23,082 bases of DNA from Elusimicrobia bacterium RBG_16_66_12 (GTDB lineage: Bacteria > Elusimicrobiota > Elusimicrobia > UBA1565 > UBA9628), in contig MGUL01000174.1 in NCBI GenBank assembly GCA_001800005.1, forward strand, positions 1 through 23,082. The letters run 5' to 3'. Positions 14,767-22,209 of this stretch are shown one piece after another; the stretch's first letter is position 1, and the number at the start of each line of letters is the position of its first letter. The notes under the pieces were generated by a model. It did not search any database, was not told the DNA's origin, and saw only the letters and a list, made by a program, of their open reading frames with translations. The translations under genes and the position numbers were made by a program.

Positions 14767-16907
14767 GCAAGATATCCCAGAGGGATGCGTCGATCCTCGC
14801 GCGCCGAGCGGAGGCCTTCGCTGCGCCCCTTGCCGCTTTCGCGGGCGATCACGCCTGGACGGCGTACCGCGTCGGCTGGAGCCTCTACCATGCCGTCCGT
14901 CTCGATGCGGCCATGCAATCCGATATCGAGAGGGCGTATGCCCTTTTCACGGATGCGAGCGCGCTTTTTGAAGCGCGGAAGGACGACTTCCGTCAGGCGA
15001 AGGCTCTCAACGGGCTCTCCCTCGTTTCCGGCCTGCTCGGACGGCGGAGCCAATCCAACGAGACGAGTCGGCGCTCTCTCGAGCTCCTCGAGCATTGCCG
15101 CGTCACGGCGGAGAAGGACAAGACCGACCGTCTGACGATCATCATGAAAAGCCTGCGCGGTCTCGCGGAGAACAGCGCGACGGCTGAGGAGTGCATCCGC
15201 AGCGCTCACCGCGGCCGAGAATTCCTGGAACTCCTGCCCATACGCGAGTCCGACCCCGACCAATACCACCGCTACCGGGCGCTCTTCGACCGGGCTCTCG
15301 GGTCGGCCTACGGGCGTTCTCGGCCTCGGACCATCGAGACGCTTCGCCTCAGCGAGGACCACTTCACGAAGGCCATCGCCTTCTTCGAAAGGATCACGGC
15401 GACCCAAACCGCCAAGGACAGCGCCAAGTCCAAGGGGAAGACCTATCGGGAGCTGTCTCGGACCCGCCGTGCCTTGGCGGCGATGCTCAAGCCGACGGAT
15501 TCGGACGCGGCATTCCTGATCCTGAAGGCGGCGCTCCAAGCTGCCGAGAAGGCCGTGGACCTCTACACCCAGGCCGGTGACGACAGTCATTGGAACCAAT
15601 ACCATCTGGCCAAGGCCCTCCGGGACATGGGCCGCACTTCGGAGGCCTTGAGCGCTTGCATGAAGGGTGTGCGTCTCCTCGAATCGGGGCGGCAGGAATA
15701 CGCCGAGGAAGGGCACCGCATCGAGTGGATGTCGGAGAAGCTTGTCGTCTACGACCTGGCCATCTACCTCGCGCACGAATTGGGTCAGTCCGACCTGGGT
15801 TTCGAGCTCTCGCAAAGCTGCAAGGCCCGGAGCTTCCTCGAGAAGCTGCTGGGCCGCCAGGCCGAGGGCAAGCCCGTCCTTGGGGGCCCCGGCAAGACGG
15901 CGTCTGATCTGGCGAAGCAGCTGGGCGACGGCGAGGCGCTCATCGAGTACCATCTCGGCCGTCACGGGCTTTCGATCTTCCTGCTGACGTCCAAAGGTTT
16001 GACGACGGCGCGTATCATCTGCGACCGCGCCAGCGTGGAGGCGCGCGTCGAGGACTTCCTCTCCCTCATGCGGCAGGTTCCCACGGAGAACACCGAGTTC
16101 TACCTGAGCGCGACGCTCAGGGATCTCGCCCAGGTCCTGCTTCTTCCCGTGTTGGGCGCGCTCGAATCTATCTGTCGTCTCTACATCGTGCCCAGCGGGC
16201 TCCTGTCCTACCTCCCCTTCAGCGCGCTTCCACTCCCGACCGGGGGCCTTGCCATCGAGAAGTGGGAGCTCGTGGACCTGCCGAGCGCAGCACTTCTGCC
16301 GCCTCGCGCCGCCCTGACTCCCAAGGTTTCAGCTCGCAAGCTCCTGGTCCTGGCTAATCCCACTTTAGACCTCTGGAACGCCGAAGACGAAGCCGCCGAG
16401 GTCGCCCGGACCTTCCCGGAAGCGAATGTCGTCGTCGGCGAGAAGGCGACCAAACAACTCCTGGCTGATATCAAAGGGACCACGCACCTGCACATCGCCT
16501 GCCATGGCCAGTATGCGGTCGGCGATGCCCGGGGATCCCGACTGATCCTGGCCGCCGACGCCCATGACGACGGCGTCCTGGGCGTGGGGGAGATCGGCGC
16601 CCTGCCGCTGGGCGGCGTGGACCTGGCCTTCCTGTCCTGCTGCAAGAGCGCCCATGGCCGCTACCGTGCGGGCGATGAGTTCGAGGGGGTTCACAGGGCC
16701 TTCCTGACAGCCGGCGCGCGCTCCGTGGTCGCCACTCTCTGGGACATCGAGGATGCCGTCACGCGTCAGCTCGTGGTCTCCTTCTACAAGCATCTCAACG
16801 AGGGCCAGCCGAAGTCCTCCGCCCTACGCCGCGCCATGCTGGAAGTCCTGGCCAAACACTCCCACCCGTACTACTGGGCCGGCTTCAAGCTCATCGGCGC
16901 GGCTTAA
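14763..16907 (+). CDS. TPR-CHAT caspase-like protease
   Basis: A 714-residue protein. The N-terminal 450 residues are helical with TPR-like repeats (ALFTDASALFEARKDDFRQA, VDLYTQAGDDSHWNQYHLAK). The C-terminal 300 are a CHAT domain: YIVPSGLLSYLPFSALP, then the catalytic His581 in HIACHGQY, Cys627 in FLSCCKSA, and the closing HPYYWAGFKLIG. Both members of the His-Cys dyad are present. The TTG at 14763 is taken as start because it lies in the TTGA overlap with the sigma-factor stop; the frame is open further up to 14661. CHAT proteases are effectors in bacterial immunity and in type III-E CRISPR (TPR-CHAT), where a substrate holds a sigma factor. Here the sigma factor is the coupled neighbour. 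The substrate is unknown. Confidence 0.88.
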   Translation: MSKISQRDASILARRAEAFAAPLAAFAGDHAWTAYRVGWSLYHAVRLDAAMQSDIERAYALFTDASALFEARKDDFRQAKALNGLSLVSGLLGRRSQSNETSRRSLELLEHCRVTAEKDKTDRLTIIMKSLRGLAENSATAEECIRSAHRGREFLELLPIRESDPDQYHRYRALFDRALGSAYGRSRPRTIETLRLSEDHFTKAIAFFERITATQTAKDSAKSKGKTYRELSRTRRALAAMLKPTDSDAAFLILKAALQAAEKAVDLYTQAGDDSHWNQYHLAKALRDMGRTSEALSACMKGVRLLESGRQEYAEEGHRIEWMSEKLVVYDLAIYLAHELGQSDLGFELSQSCKARSFLEKLLGRQAEGKPVLGGPGKTASDLAKQLGDGEALIEYHLGRHGLSIFLLTSKGLTTARIICDRASVEARVEDFLSLMRQVPTENTEFYLSATLRDLAQVLLLPVLGALESICRLYIVPSGLLSYLPFSALPLPTGGLAIEKWELVDLPSAALLPPRAALTPKVSARKLLVLANPTLDLWNAEDEAAEVARTFPEANVVVGEKATKQLLADIKGTTHLHIACHGQYAVGDARGSRLILAADAHDDGVLGVGEIGALPLGGVDLAFLSCCKSAHGRYRAGDEFEGVHRAFLTAGARSVVATLWDIEDAVTRQLVVSFYKHLNEGQPKSSALRRAMLEVLAKHSHPYYWAGFKLIGAA

Positions 16908-16917
16908 AGACCGCCGC

Positions 16918-17937
16918 TCACGCCAAGCGGTAGCTTGTCGCGCGGGTCTGCCCCTCGCGGATCACAAGGCCGGCGTCCACCAGGGGCTTGATGATCTGTC
17001 CGACCCGGGCGCGGGTGAGATGGAACGCCGCCTCGATGTCCGGCGCTTTCGCCCGTCCCTTGTCCCGCAAGAACCGCAGGACCTCCTCCTGGCGCTTCGT
17101 CAGGCGCATGCGCGGGGCTTGGGCGGTGACGTTGAGGGACATGATCCTTTCCCGGGTCTTCTTGAGCGTTCCCACCACGGCCTCGGCTGAATACTCGAGC
17201 CAGAAACTGAGGTCGTCGTCCAGATCGCGAGCCTGCTGGATCTTGTCGTAGTAGAGCTGGCGGTCGGCCTCGTAGAACTCGTCGAGGGCGAAGAGGTGCT
17301 GCGTGTCGAATCCGCGGGTATAGAGCAGCCAGACGCCCAGCGCGCGGGAGATGCGGCCGTTGCCGTCGGCGAAGGGATGGATGGACACGAGGCGGTGATG
17401 GGCCACCGCGTTGACGATGACCGGGTGGAGTTTCTGCGCCTCAGGTCCGCCGATCCAGGCGAGCAGTTCCTGCGTCAACGCTTTGACCTGCTCGGGACCC
17501 GGCGGGGTGTAGACGGTCCGTCCCTTGGGATCCACGACGCGGTTCGCCTTGGCCTTGTAGCGCCCTGACTGCTCCGGTGGGAGGAGTTTGAGGGTCAGCA
17601 GGCTATGGAGGTGCAAAAGGTCCTTCTCGGTGATCGCGGAGCCTGACTCCCGACTCCAAATCCAGCGCATGGCGCTCAGGTAGTTCTTGACCTCCTGAGC
17701 CGCCTGATTCGCGGCCCCGGTGGTCTCGCCGCGGGCGAGGGCCTCCACCTCGGGTAGGGCCAGGGGATTGCCCTCGATCGCGGTGGAGGAGTGCGCCAGA
17801 CGGGCGGCGGTATCTCTCTGGAGGGCCGGCAGCCAGGGCACGTCCAGCACGGCCTGGGCGATCCAGGACTTGAGTTCGGTCGCATCCGTCAGCAGTCGCA
17901 GGAGATCGGGCGAGATCTGCAGTTTCGGGCGGTACAT
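16918..17937 (-). CDS. Fic-family AMP-transferase with C-terminal winged helix
   Basis: A 339-residue Fic protein that should transfer AMP (or another phospho-group) to a target hydroxyl. The catalytic motif HPFADGNGR is complete at 187-195. The inhibitory motif SxxxEGN (S51 to N57, STAIEGN) lies in the N-terminal domain, so it is a class II, self-inhibited Fic. Residues about 276-339 form a winged helix (KRQEEVLRFLRDKGR ... VGQIIKPLVDAGLVIREG), a common architecture that may bind its own promoter. It converges on the CHAT gene with only 10 bases between stops and has no visible antitoxin gene; class II proteins do not need one. It is preceded by its own promoter. Confidence 0.92.
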   Translation of the reverse strand: MYRPKLQISPDLLRLLTDATELKSWIAQAVLDVPWLPALQRDTAARLAHSSTAIEGNPLALPEVEALARGETTGAANQAAQEVKNYLSAMRWIWSRESGSAITEKDLLHLHSLLTLKLLPPEQSGRYKAKANRVVDPKGRTVYTPPGPEQVKALTQELLAWIGGPEAQKLHPVIVNAVAHHRLVSIHPFADGNGRISRALGVWLLYTRGFDTQHLFALDEFYEADRQLYYDKIQQARDLDDDLSFWLEYSAEAVVGTLKKTRERIMSLNVTAQAPRMRLTKRQEEVLRFLRDKGRAKAPDIEAAFHLTRARVGQIIKPLVDAGLVIREGQTRATSYRLA

Positions 17938-17943
17938 GCTCTG

Positions 17944-17972
17944 AGTATAGCGTTACGTCTAGTTTTCGTCAA
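17944..17972 (-). promoter_or_regulatory. Fic promoter, leaderless, with repeated sites
   Basis: On the minus strand TTGACG (complement of 17967-17972) and TATACT (complement of 17944-17949) are 17 bases apart. Only six bases separate the -10 from the ATG, so the mRNA should begin at or next to the start codon. Direct repeats lie across it: TTACGTC at 17953-17959 and 17976-17982, and CGTCAAG at 17967-17973 and 17979-17985. They are candidate operator sites. Confidence 0.7.
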
Positions 17973-17994
17973 GTATTACGTCAAGCATCCCTGC

Positions 17995-18018
17995 AACCCC
18001 CAGGCGCTTCCGGGGGTT
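17995..18018. repeat. Inverted repeat between divergent genes
   Basis: AACCCCC (17995-18001) and GGGGGTT (18012-18018) form a 7-bp stem with a 10-base loop, between the Fic promoter and the lipoprotein gene. No T-tract follows on either strand. A TATGAT at 18022-18027 could be a -10 for the lipoprotein gene, but no -35 is seen. Confidence 0.4.
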
Positions 18019-18074
18019 CCATATGATGAAGCCCGGTCCGGGGCCGGCACAGACGGGTAGATCATGGAGGGGAT

Positions 18075-18710
18075 ATGGATACGCGATGGATGATGTTGGG
18101 GATGGGACTGGCGGCCCTGGGGTTGGCGGCCTGCGGCACGGCGGACAAGCGCCTGATCGGCAAGCAGACGCCGGTCTTCAGCCTGCCGGAGAAGACCCCT
18201 GCGTGGGCCGGGAAGGCCTTCTACGAGGAGAACGGCAGTCTCTTCTACCGCGGCGCGGTCAGCGGCCGCACGGACATGGCGCTGGGCGTGCGCGAGGCGC
18301 GCGCCGAGGCGGAGAAGAACCTGGCCGAGGAGGTCAAGCAGCGCATCCGCACCGAGTTCGGCTCCATGGTCAAGGGGGAGAACGCGGACGGCGGCCTGGG
18401 CAACCACGTCTACGACTTGGTCGTCAAGGTCTCGGAGAACATCCAGATCTCCGGCGCGAAGCTCCGCGAGCAGTTCGTCCAGAAGCTGGAGGAGCAGACC
18501 CCGACCGGCGTGCGCTACATCTGGGACTGCTACGCCCTGGTGAGCGTCTCCAAGGCGGACTACCTGGAGGCCCGGCGTACTGCCCTGAGCGGCGCCATCG
18601 CCAAGGCACGCGAGGAGAAGAACACCAAGGCGGAGGCGTTCCTCAACGAGGCCCGTCTGAAGCTCGAAGGCGGCGCTCCGGCCGTCGTCGCTGTCGAAGA
18701 GAAGCGCTAG
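18075..18710 (+). CDS. LPP20-like lipoprotein
   Basis: A 211-residue lipoprotein. The signal peptide is MDTRWMMLGMGLAALGLAAC with lipobox LAAC, so Cys20 is the lipidation site. Residues about 45-140 follow an LPP20-like pattern: PAWAGKAFYEENGSLFYRG, then AREARAEAEKNLAEEVKQRI, a helix of alternating Ala and charged residues. A similar PAW ... AR..A region opens the next protein, so the two look like diverged relatives. The C-terminal 60 residues are helical and end in a short flexible tail. The ATG at 18075 has GGAGG about five bases upstream. It should sit in the outer membrane facing the periplasm; function unknown. Confidence 0.75.
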   Translation: MDTRWMMLGMGLAALGLAACGTADKRLIGKQTPVFSLPEKTPAWAGKAFYEENGSLFYRGAVSGRTDMALGVREARAEAEKNLAEEVKQRIRTEFGSMVKGENADGGLGNHVYDLVVKVSENIQISGAKLREQFVQKLEEQTPTGVRYIWDCYALVSVSKADYLEARRTALSGAIAKAREEKNTKAEAFLNEARLKLEGGAPAVVAVEEKR

Positions 18711-18719
18711 GAGGATGAC

Positions 18720-20873
18720 GTGACCGCCTTGAGGCGCGTCATGCGGATCCTGGGGGCCGCCGGCCTGCTGGCGGCCCCCGTATCCGCCGCGGCGCGCGAG
18801 AGGCCCGCCTGGCTGACGCGGGTTCCGGAGAACTCGGCCACTCACGCTTACTTCGTCGGCCAGGATTCGGAGGCGCCCACCCTGGACGCCGGCCGCGAGT
18901 CGGCCTTCAAGGACGCCGCGGCACAGGTCGCCGCCTTCATCGGAAGCCGGGTCTCGGGGCGGGTCCTCTCGCGCCGCACCACTCTGGAAAGCCGCATCAG
19001 CAGCGAGATCCGTTCCTCCTCTCATAGCCGCCTGCGCGGCGCGCGCGTCACCGACCGCTTCGAAGAGGAACTCCCGCGCGAGAAGCGCGGAGCCCGGTCC
19101 CATCATCGCGTCGCCGTCCTCCTTGAATATCCTCTGGCCGAGGTCCGCCGCGAACGCGAGCGTCTGGAGCAGGCCGACCGCGAGCTGGCCGAGCGCCAGG
19201 ACGCCCTCTGCCAGGGCCTGGCCGAGAAGCTCTCCAGCGCGCGCCCTGGCGCGGTCGTGCGCGTGGCCAGCTTCAAGGAGGCCAGCAGCCAACAGCGGCG
19301 GCCGTTCTCACGCATCCTTGAAGATGGACTGCGCTCCTGCTTGAGCGCGAAGGGCCTGAACGTGACCGGGTCCAGCCAGGCCGATCTCGTCGTCTCTGGC
19401 GACTTCTGGCAGGCGGGCCAGGTCGAGGTCTCGGCTAAGGCCGCGGACAAGGCCGGTCGCATCGTGGCCGCACGGGCCGTCCGACTTTCCCTTGATGCTG
19501 TCGATCCTCTCTGGATGACTGACGACGATGATGAAGCGAACAACTTCTTCTCCAAGCCCGACGAAGCCGCCCCGCGGCGCGCGCATGGTTCGGTCTCCGT
19601 GCGCAGCGAGCCTCCTGGGGCCGAGATATACGTGGACGGAGTCTCGCGCGGTCCCACTCCTGCCGACATCCTGGGCATCGAGCCGGGCCCGCGGACGATC
19701 CAGCTGCGTCTGGATGGTTATGTCCCCGATGCCAAGGAGGTGCTGGTGGAGGAAGGCTCCCGGCCGATGGTGCGGATCACGCTACGCCGTCAGACCGGCA
19801 CGCTGAGCCTCCACTCTCTGCCCGAGGGCGCGCGCATCCGACTCGACGGCAAGATCACGGGCACCACGCCCTCACGCCTCGGCGAGATCCCCACAGGTCG
19901 ACACGAGGTTTCCCTGGAACTGCGCGACCATAAGCCCTGGAGCCAATCCGTGGAGATCGAATACGAGAAGACCACCTCCCTGGACCCAGAACTGACCAAG
20001 GAGGACGGTGCTTTGTCCATGGTCGTGGAGCCCGCGGGTGTACGCCTCCTGCTCGACGGCGTCCATGTCGGCGACTCCCTGGTCGGGCGGGCCCTGCGTC
20101 TCTCGCCGGTCGCGGCGGGCCCTCATTCGGTCCGCGCGGAGAAAGAAGGGCGCGAGCCGCGCGAGTGGAAGGTGCTCGTTAATCCGCGCGCGACCGCCTC
20201 CGTCACCGGGGCCCTGCCTGTCGCCGCCGCTGTCCCGGAGCCTTTCCATGCCCCGAGGCTGTCCCTGCCCAAGCCGCCCTCGCTGGATCGTCCCGACGGG
20301 ATGCGTTACTTGAATATCTTCGGAGCCGCCTTCAACGGCGAGTACCGCAATCTGCGGTTTCTGGAAGTGACCGCCTACGGCTTCTCTTCCACGCTGGGCT
20401 TGGGGACCAGCCTCGTCGAGACGACGCGCGTGCGGGACTGGAAGACGACCCGGACCCCCGTCGCGGTCTCCTGGTACCAGACGTCTTCTCCCAATCCGCC
20501 CGCGCGCGTCGGCTTCGACATGGTGAGCATCTTCCCGATTAAGCTCTACCTCACACCCATCGCCCACGCCTATCACCTGGGTGAGAACGAGTTCGTCGCC
20601 AGCCTCCAGCTTTACTCCAGCTTTTGCTTCTGGGCCCTGCCCAGCATCGATGGCCTCTCCGAAAGCAGCGACAACAAGGGCATCCCGACTGGTTCCGTCA
20701 TGGACTTCGGGGCCCTGATCCATCTTGGTCCCGCGGTCGGCATGCGCGTGGGTATGGTGGAGGCCCAATTCCCCAAGTTCACCTTCGCAAATGACTCTTA
20801 TTCCGCGTTCCACGACCGCAAATTCTATTTAGCCGCCGACGTGAGCTTGGGCGCGTTCTTTCCCAAGCGTTAG
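18720..20873 (+). CDS. Secreted PEGA-repeat protein with possible beta-barrel C-terminus
   Basis: A 717-residue exported protein. The signal peptide ends near VSA-AA (about residue 24). Residues about 28-160 are LPP20-like (RPAWLTRVPENSA). Residues 170-270 resemble FlgO/CsgG-type domains (GAVVRVASFKEASSQ). Three PEGA repeats follow at about 290-357, 359-425 and 429-500; the first two keep the EPPGAEIYVDG and LPEGARIRLDG pattern, and the third is more diverged. The last 190 residues are rich in aromatic and beta-type segments and could be an outer-membrane barrel. The GTG start has AGGAGG five bases upstream, 10 bases after the previous gene. PEGA repeats are common in surface-exposed proteins; the partner is unknown. 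Confidence 0.8.
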   Translation: MTALRRVMRILGAAGLLAAPVSAAARERPAWLTRVPENSATHAYFVGQDSEAPTLDAGRESAFKDAAAQVAAFIGSRVSGRVLSRRTTLESRISSEIRSSSHSRLRGARVTDRFEEELPREKRGARSHHRVAVLLEYPLAEVRRERERLEQADRELAERQDALCQGLAEKLSSARPGAVVRVASFKEASSQQRRPFSRILEDGLRSCLSAKGLNVTGSSQADLVVSGDFWQAGQVEVSAKAADKAGRIVAARAVRLSLDAVDPLWMTDDDDEANNFFSKPDEAAPRRAHGSVSVRSEPPGAEIYVDGVSRGPTPADILGIEPGPRTIQLRLDGYVPDAKEVLVEEGSRPMVRITLRRQTGTLSLHSLPEGARIRLDGKITGTTPSRLGEIPTGRHEVSLELRDHKPWSQSVEIEYEKTTSLDPELTKEDGALSMVVEPAGVRLLLDGVHVGDSLVGRALRLSPVAAGPHSVRAEKEGREPREWKVLVNPRATASVTGALPVAAAVPEPFHAPRLSLPKPPSLDRPDGMRYLNIFGAAFNGEYRNLRFLEVTAYGFSSTLGLGTSLVETTRVRDWKTTRTPVAVSWYQTSSPNPPARVGFDMVSIFPIKLYLTPIAHAYHLGENEFVASLQLYSSFCFWALPSIDGLSESSDNKGIPTGSVMDFGALIHLGPAVGMRVGMVEAQFPKFTFANDSYSAFHDRKFYLAADVSLGAFFPKR

Positions 20874-20882
20874 GAGGACATC

Positions 20883-21206
20883 ATGAGGACGCAAGAAAGC
20901 CGCAGCCGTCGCTCGGCCTCCGTCTGGATCCGCGAACCCAACAAGGACCCGGTGCGCCTTGAGGTGATGCGGCGTGACGCCAGCGAAGTGTCCATGCGCG
21001 CCTTCCATCACGACCGGCAGTATTTCCTGTACCTGGACCTGGCCGGCAAGGGGCGCCATCACTGCACCTGCCGAGATTTCAGCCCCTGGAGCTTGTTCTC
21101 CCGTCGTGTGAGCATCGTGGACACGTTCTGTCGGCACATCGTCGCGGCCGTGCTCAAAGAGGGTCGCCAGGAGCTGTTGCTGTCCTTATTGACGCAAACG
21201 CATTGA
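20883..21206 (+). CDS. SWIM zinc-finger protein
   Basis: A 107-residue protein with one SWIM motif, CxCx(n)CxH: C61 and C63 in HHCTCRDF, C83 and H85 in FCRHIVAAVL. SWIM domains bind nucleic acid or protein. The ATG at 20883 has AGGAGG six bases upstream. The MoxR ATPase begins eight bases after its stop. The order SWIM, MoxR, VWA recalls E. coli yehQ, yehL and yehP, where the same three families are grouped. It is shorter than most SWIM proteins and may be only the zinc-binding module. Confidence 0.82.
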   Translation: MRTQESRSRRSASVWIREPNKDPVRLEVMRRDASEVSMRAFHHDRQYFLYLDLAGKGRHHCTCRDFSPWSLFSRRVSIVDTFCRHIVAAVLKEGRQELLLSLLTQTH

Positions 21207-21213
21207 GGGTGTC

Positions 21214-22209
21214 ATGAATCTGAACGAGACGATGAAGATCCTGGAGCGGGCGCTGGACCTGCGCCTACCCATCATGCTGTGGGGGCCGCCCGGGGTCGGT
21301 AAGAGCTCACTGGTGGCGGCCGCCGCCCAGGCCAGAGGCCTGCGCATGGAGGACGTGCGTCTGGCCCAGCTGGACGCCACCGATCTGCGCGGCATCCCGG
21401 TCCCCGACCGCGAGACGCGGCGGGTGGACTGGTATTCGCCCTCTTTCCTGCCGCGGGAGGGGGAGGGCATCCTCTTTCTTGACGAGATCGACAAGGCTCC
21501 CGCTTTGGTCAAGAACGCGGCCCTTCAACTTGTCCTGGAGCGTCGCCTGGGTGACTACCGCCTGCCCGAGGGCTGGCGGCTGGTCTGTGCCGGCAACCGA
21601 GAGGAGGATAATTCCTTCTCCGCGCCGCTTGGCTCGGCTTTGGCCAACCGCCTGCTACATGTCGAGGTGGATGTCGACCTGGACACCTGGCTGTCCTGGG
21701 CGCGGGACCACGGTATCCATACCGACCTGTGCGCCTTCCTGCGCTTCCGGCCGGAACTGCTTTACAAACAGACCGGGGAGCATGCCTTCCCGTCGCCGCG
21801 CTCCTGGGAGGCGGCCTCGTGCCTGCTGGCCTCAGCCAGGAACGGCGAGGGCCCGGCCCTGGTCGCCGCCGCCGTGGGCGGGGGAACGGCCGCGGAGTTT
21901 TCATCGTGGGCGAAGCTCTACCGCGGGGTGGACGTGTCTGAAATCCTGGCCGGCAAGATCCCGACCTTCTCCGACAACGACGCCAGCCTGCGTTACGCTA
22001 TCGTCCTGGCCGTGGCGGCGAGGCTGGAGAAGTCGGGGCTGGCGGATGGGGAGGCAAAGGGCCTGGCGGGACTTCTGGAGGCGGTGACGCCGGAGCTGCG
22101 GGTGCTGCTGTTCAAGAGTCTGCCGGCCGAGCTGGTCGCCAAACTTTCCGTACATCCTGCTTTGCGAAAGAGCGCGGCCCAACTGGTCCTGGATTATGTT
22201 GGCGCCTAA
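21214..22209 (+). CDS. MoxR-like AAA+ ATPase (second copy)
   Basis: A 331-residue ATPase of normal MoxR size. Walker A is GPPGVGKS (24-31), Walker B is ILFLDE (86-91), sensor 1 is CAGN (125-128), and LGSALANRLLHVEV (139-152) follows. It is not a close copy of the ATPase at 5345, which has different motif sequences and a much longer C-terminus. It lies between a SWIM protein and a DUF2201/VWA protein, its probable partner, whose start overlaps its end by 14 bases. The start is the ATG at 21214, preceded by GAGGG. Confidence 0.9.
   Translation: MNLNETMKILERALDLRLPIMLWGPPGVGKSSLVAAAAQARGLRMEDVRLAQLDATDLRGIPVPDRETRRVDWYSPSFLPREGEGILFLDEIDKAPALVKNAALQLVLERRLGDYRLPEGWRLVCAGNREEDNSFSAPLGSALANRLLHVEVDVDLDTWLSWARDHGIHTDLCAFLRFRPELLYKQTGEHAFPSPRSWEAASCLLASARNGEGPALVAAAVGGGTAAEFSSWAKLYRGVDVSEILAGKIPTFSDNDASLRYAIVLAVAARLEKSGLADGEAKGLAGLLEAVTPELRVLLFKSLPAELVAKLSVHPALRKSAAQLVLDYVGA

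Noticed and set aside
14424..15965. A 513-residue open frame on the minus strand opposite the sigma and CHAT genes
   Set aside because: It is the mirror of high-GC coding DNA. The plus-strand frames carry clear sigma and CHAT motifs, while the minus frame is low-complexity Arg/Leu/Gly/Ala with no motif.
13279..16907. Type III-E CRISPR locus suggested by TPR-CHAT plus sigma factor
   Set aside because: There is no repeat-spacer array, no Cas7-11, no Csx30/Csx31-like gene and no Cas1/Cas2 in the window. Only the analogy is kept.
16908..16917. Terminator between CHAT and Fic
   Set aside because: Only 10 bases separate the stops. A short CCGCT/AGCGG pairing exists, but it lies within the Fic coding end and has no T-tract.
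17976..19292. A 438-residue minus-strand frame opposite the lipoprotein and PEGA genes
   Set aside because: It is a shadow of two plus-strand genes with lipobox, signal peptide and PEGA motifs. It has no motif of its own and no ribosome binding site that I can see.
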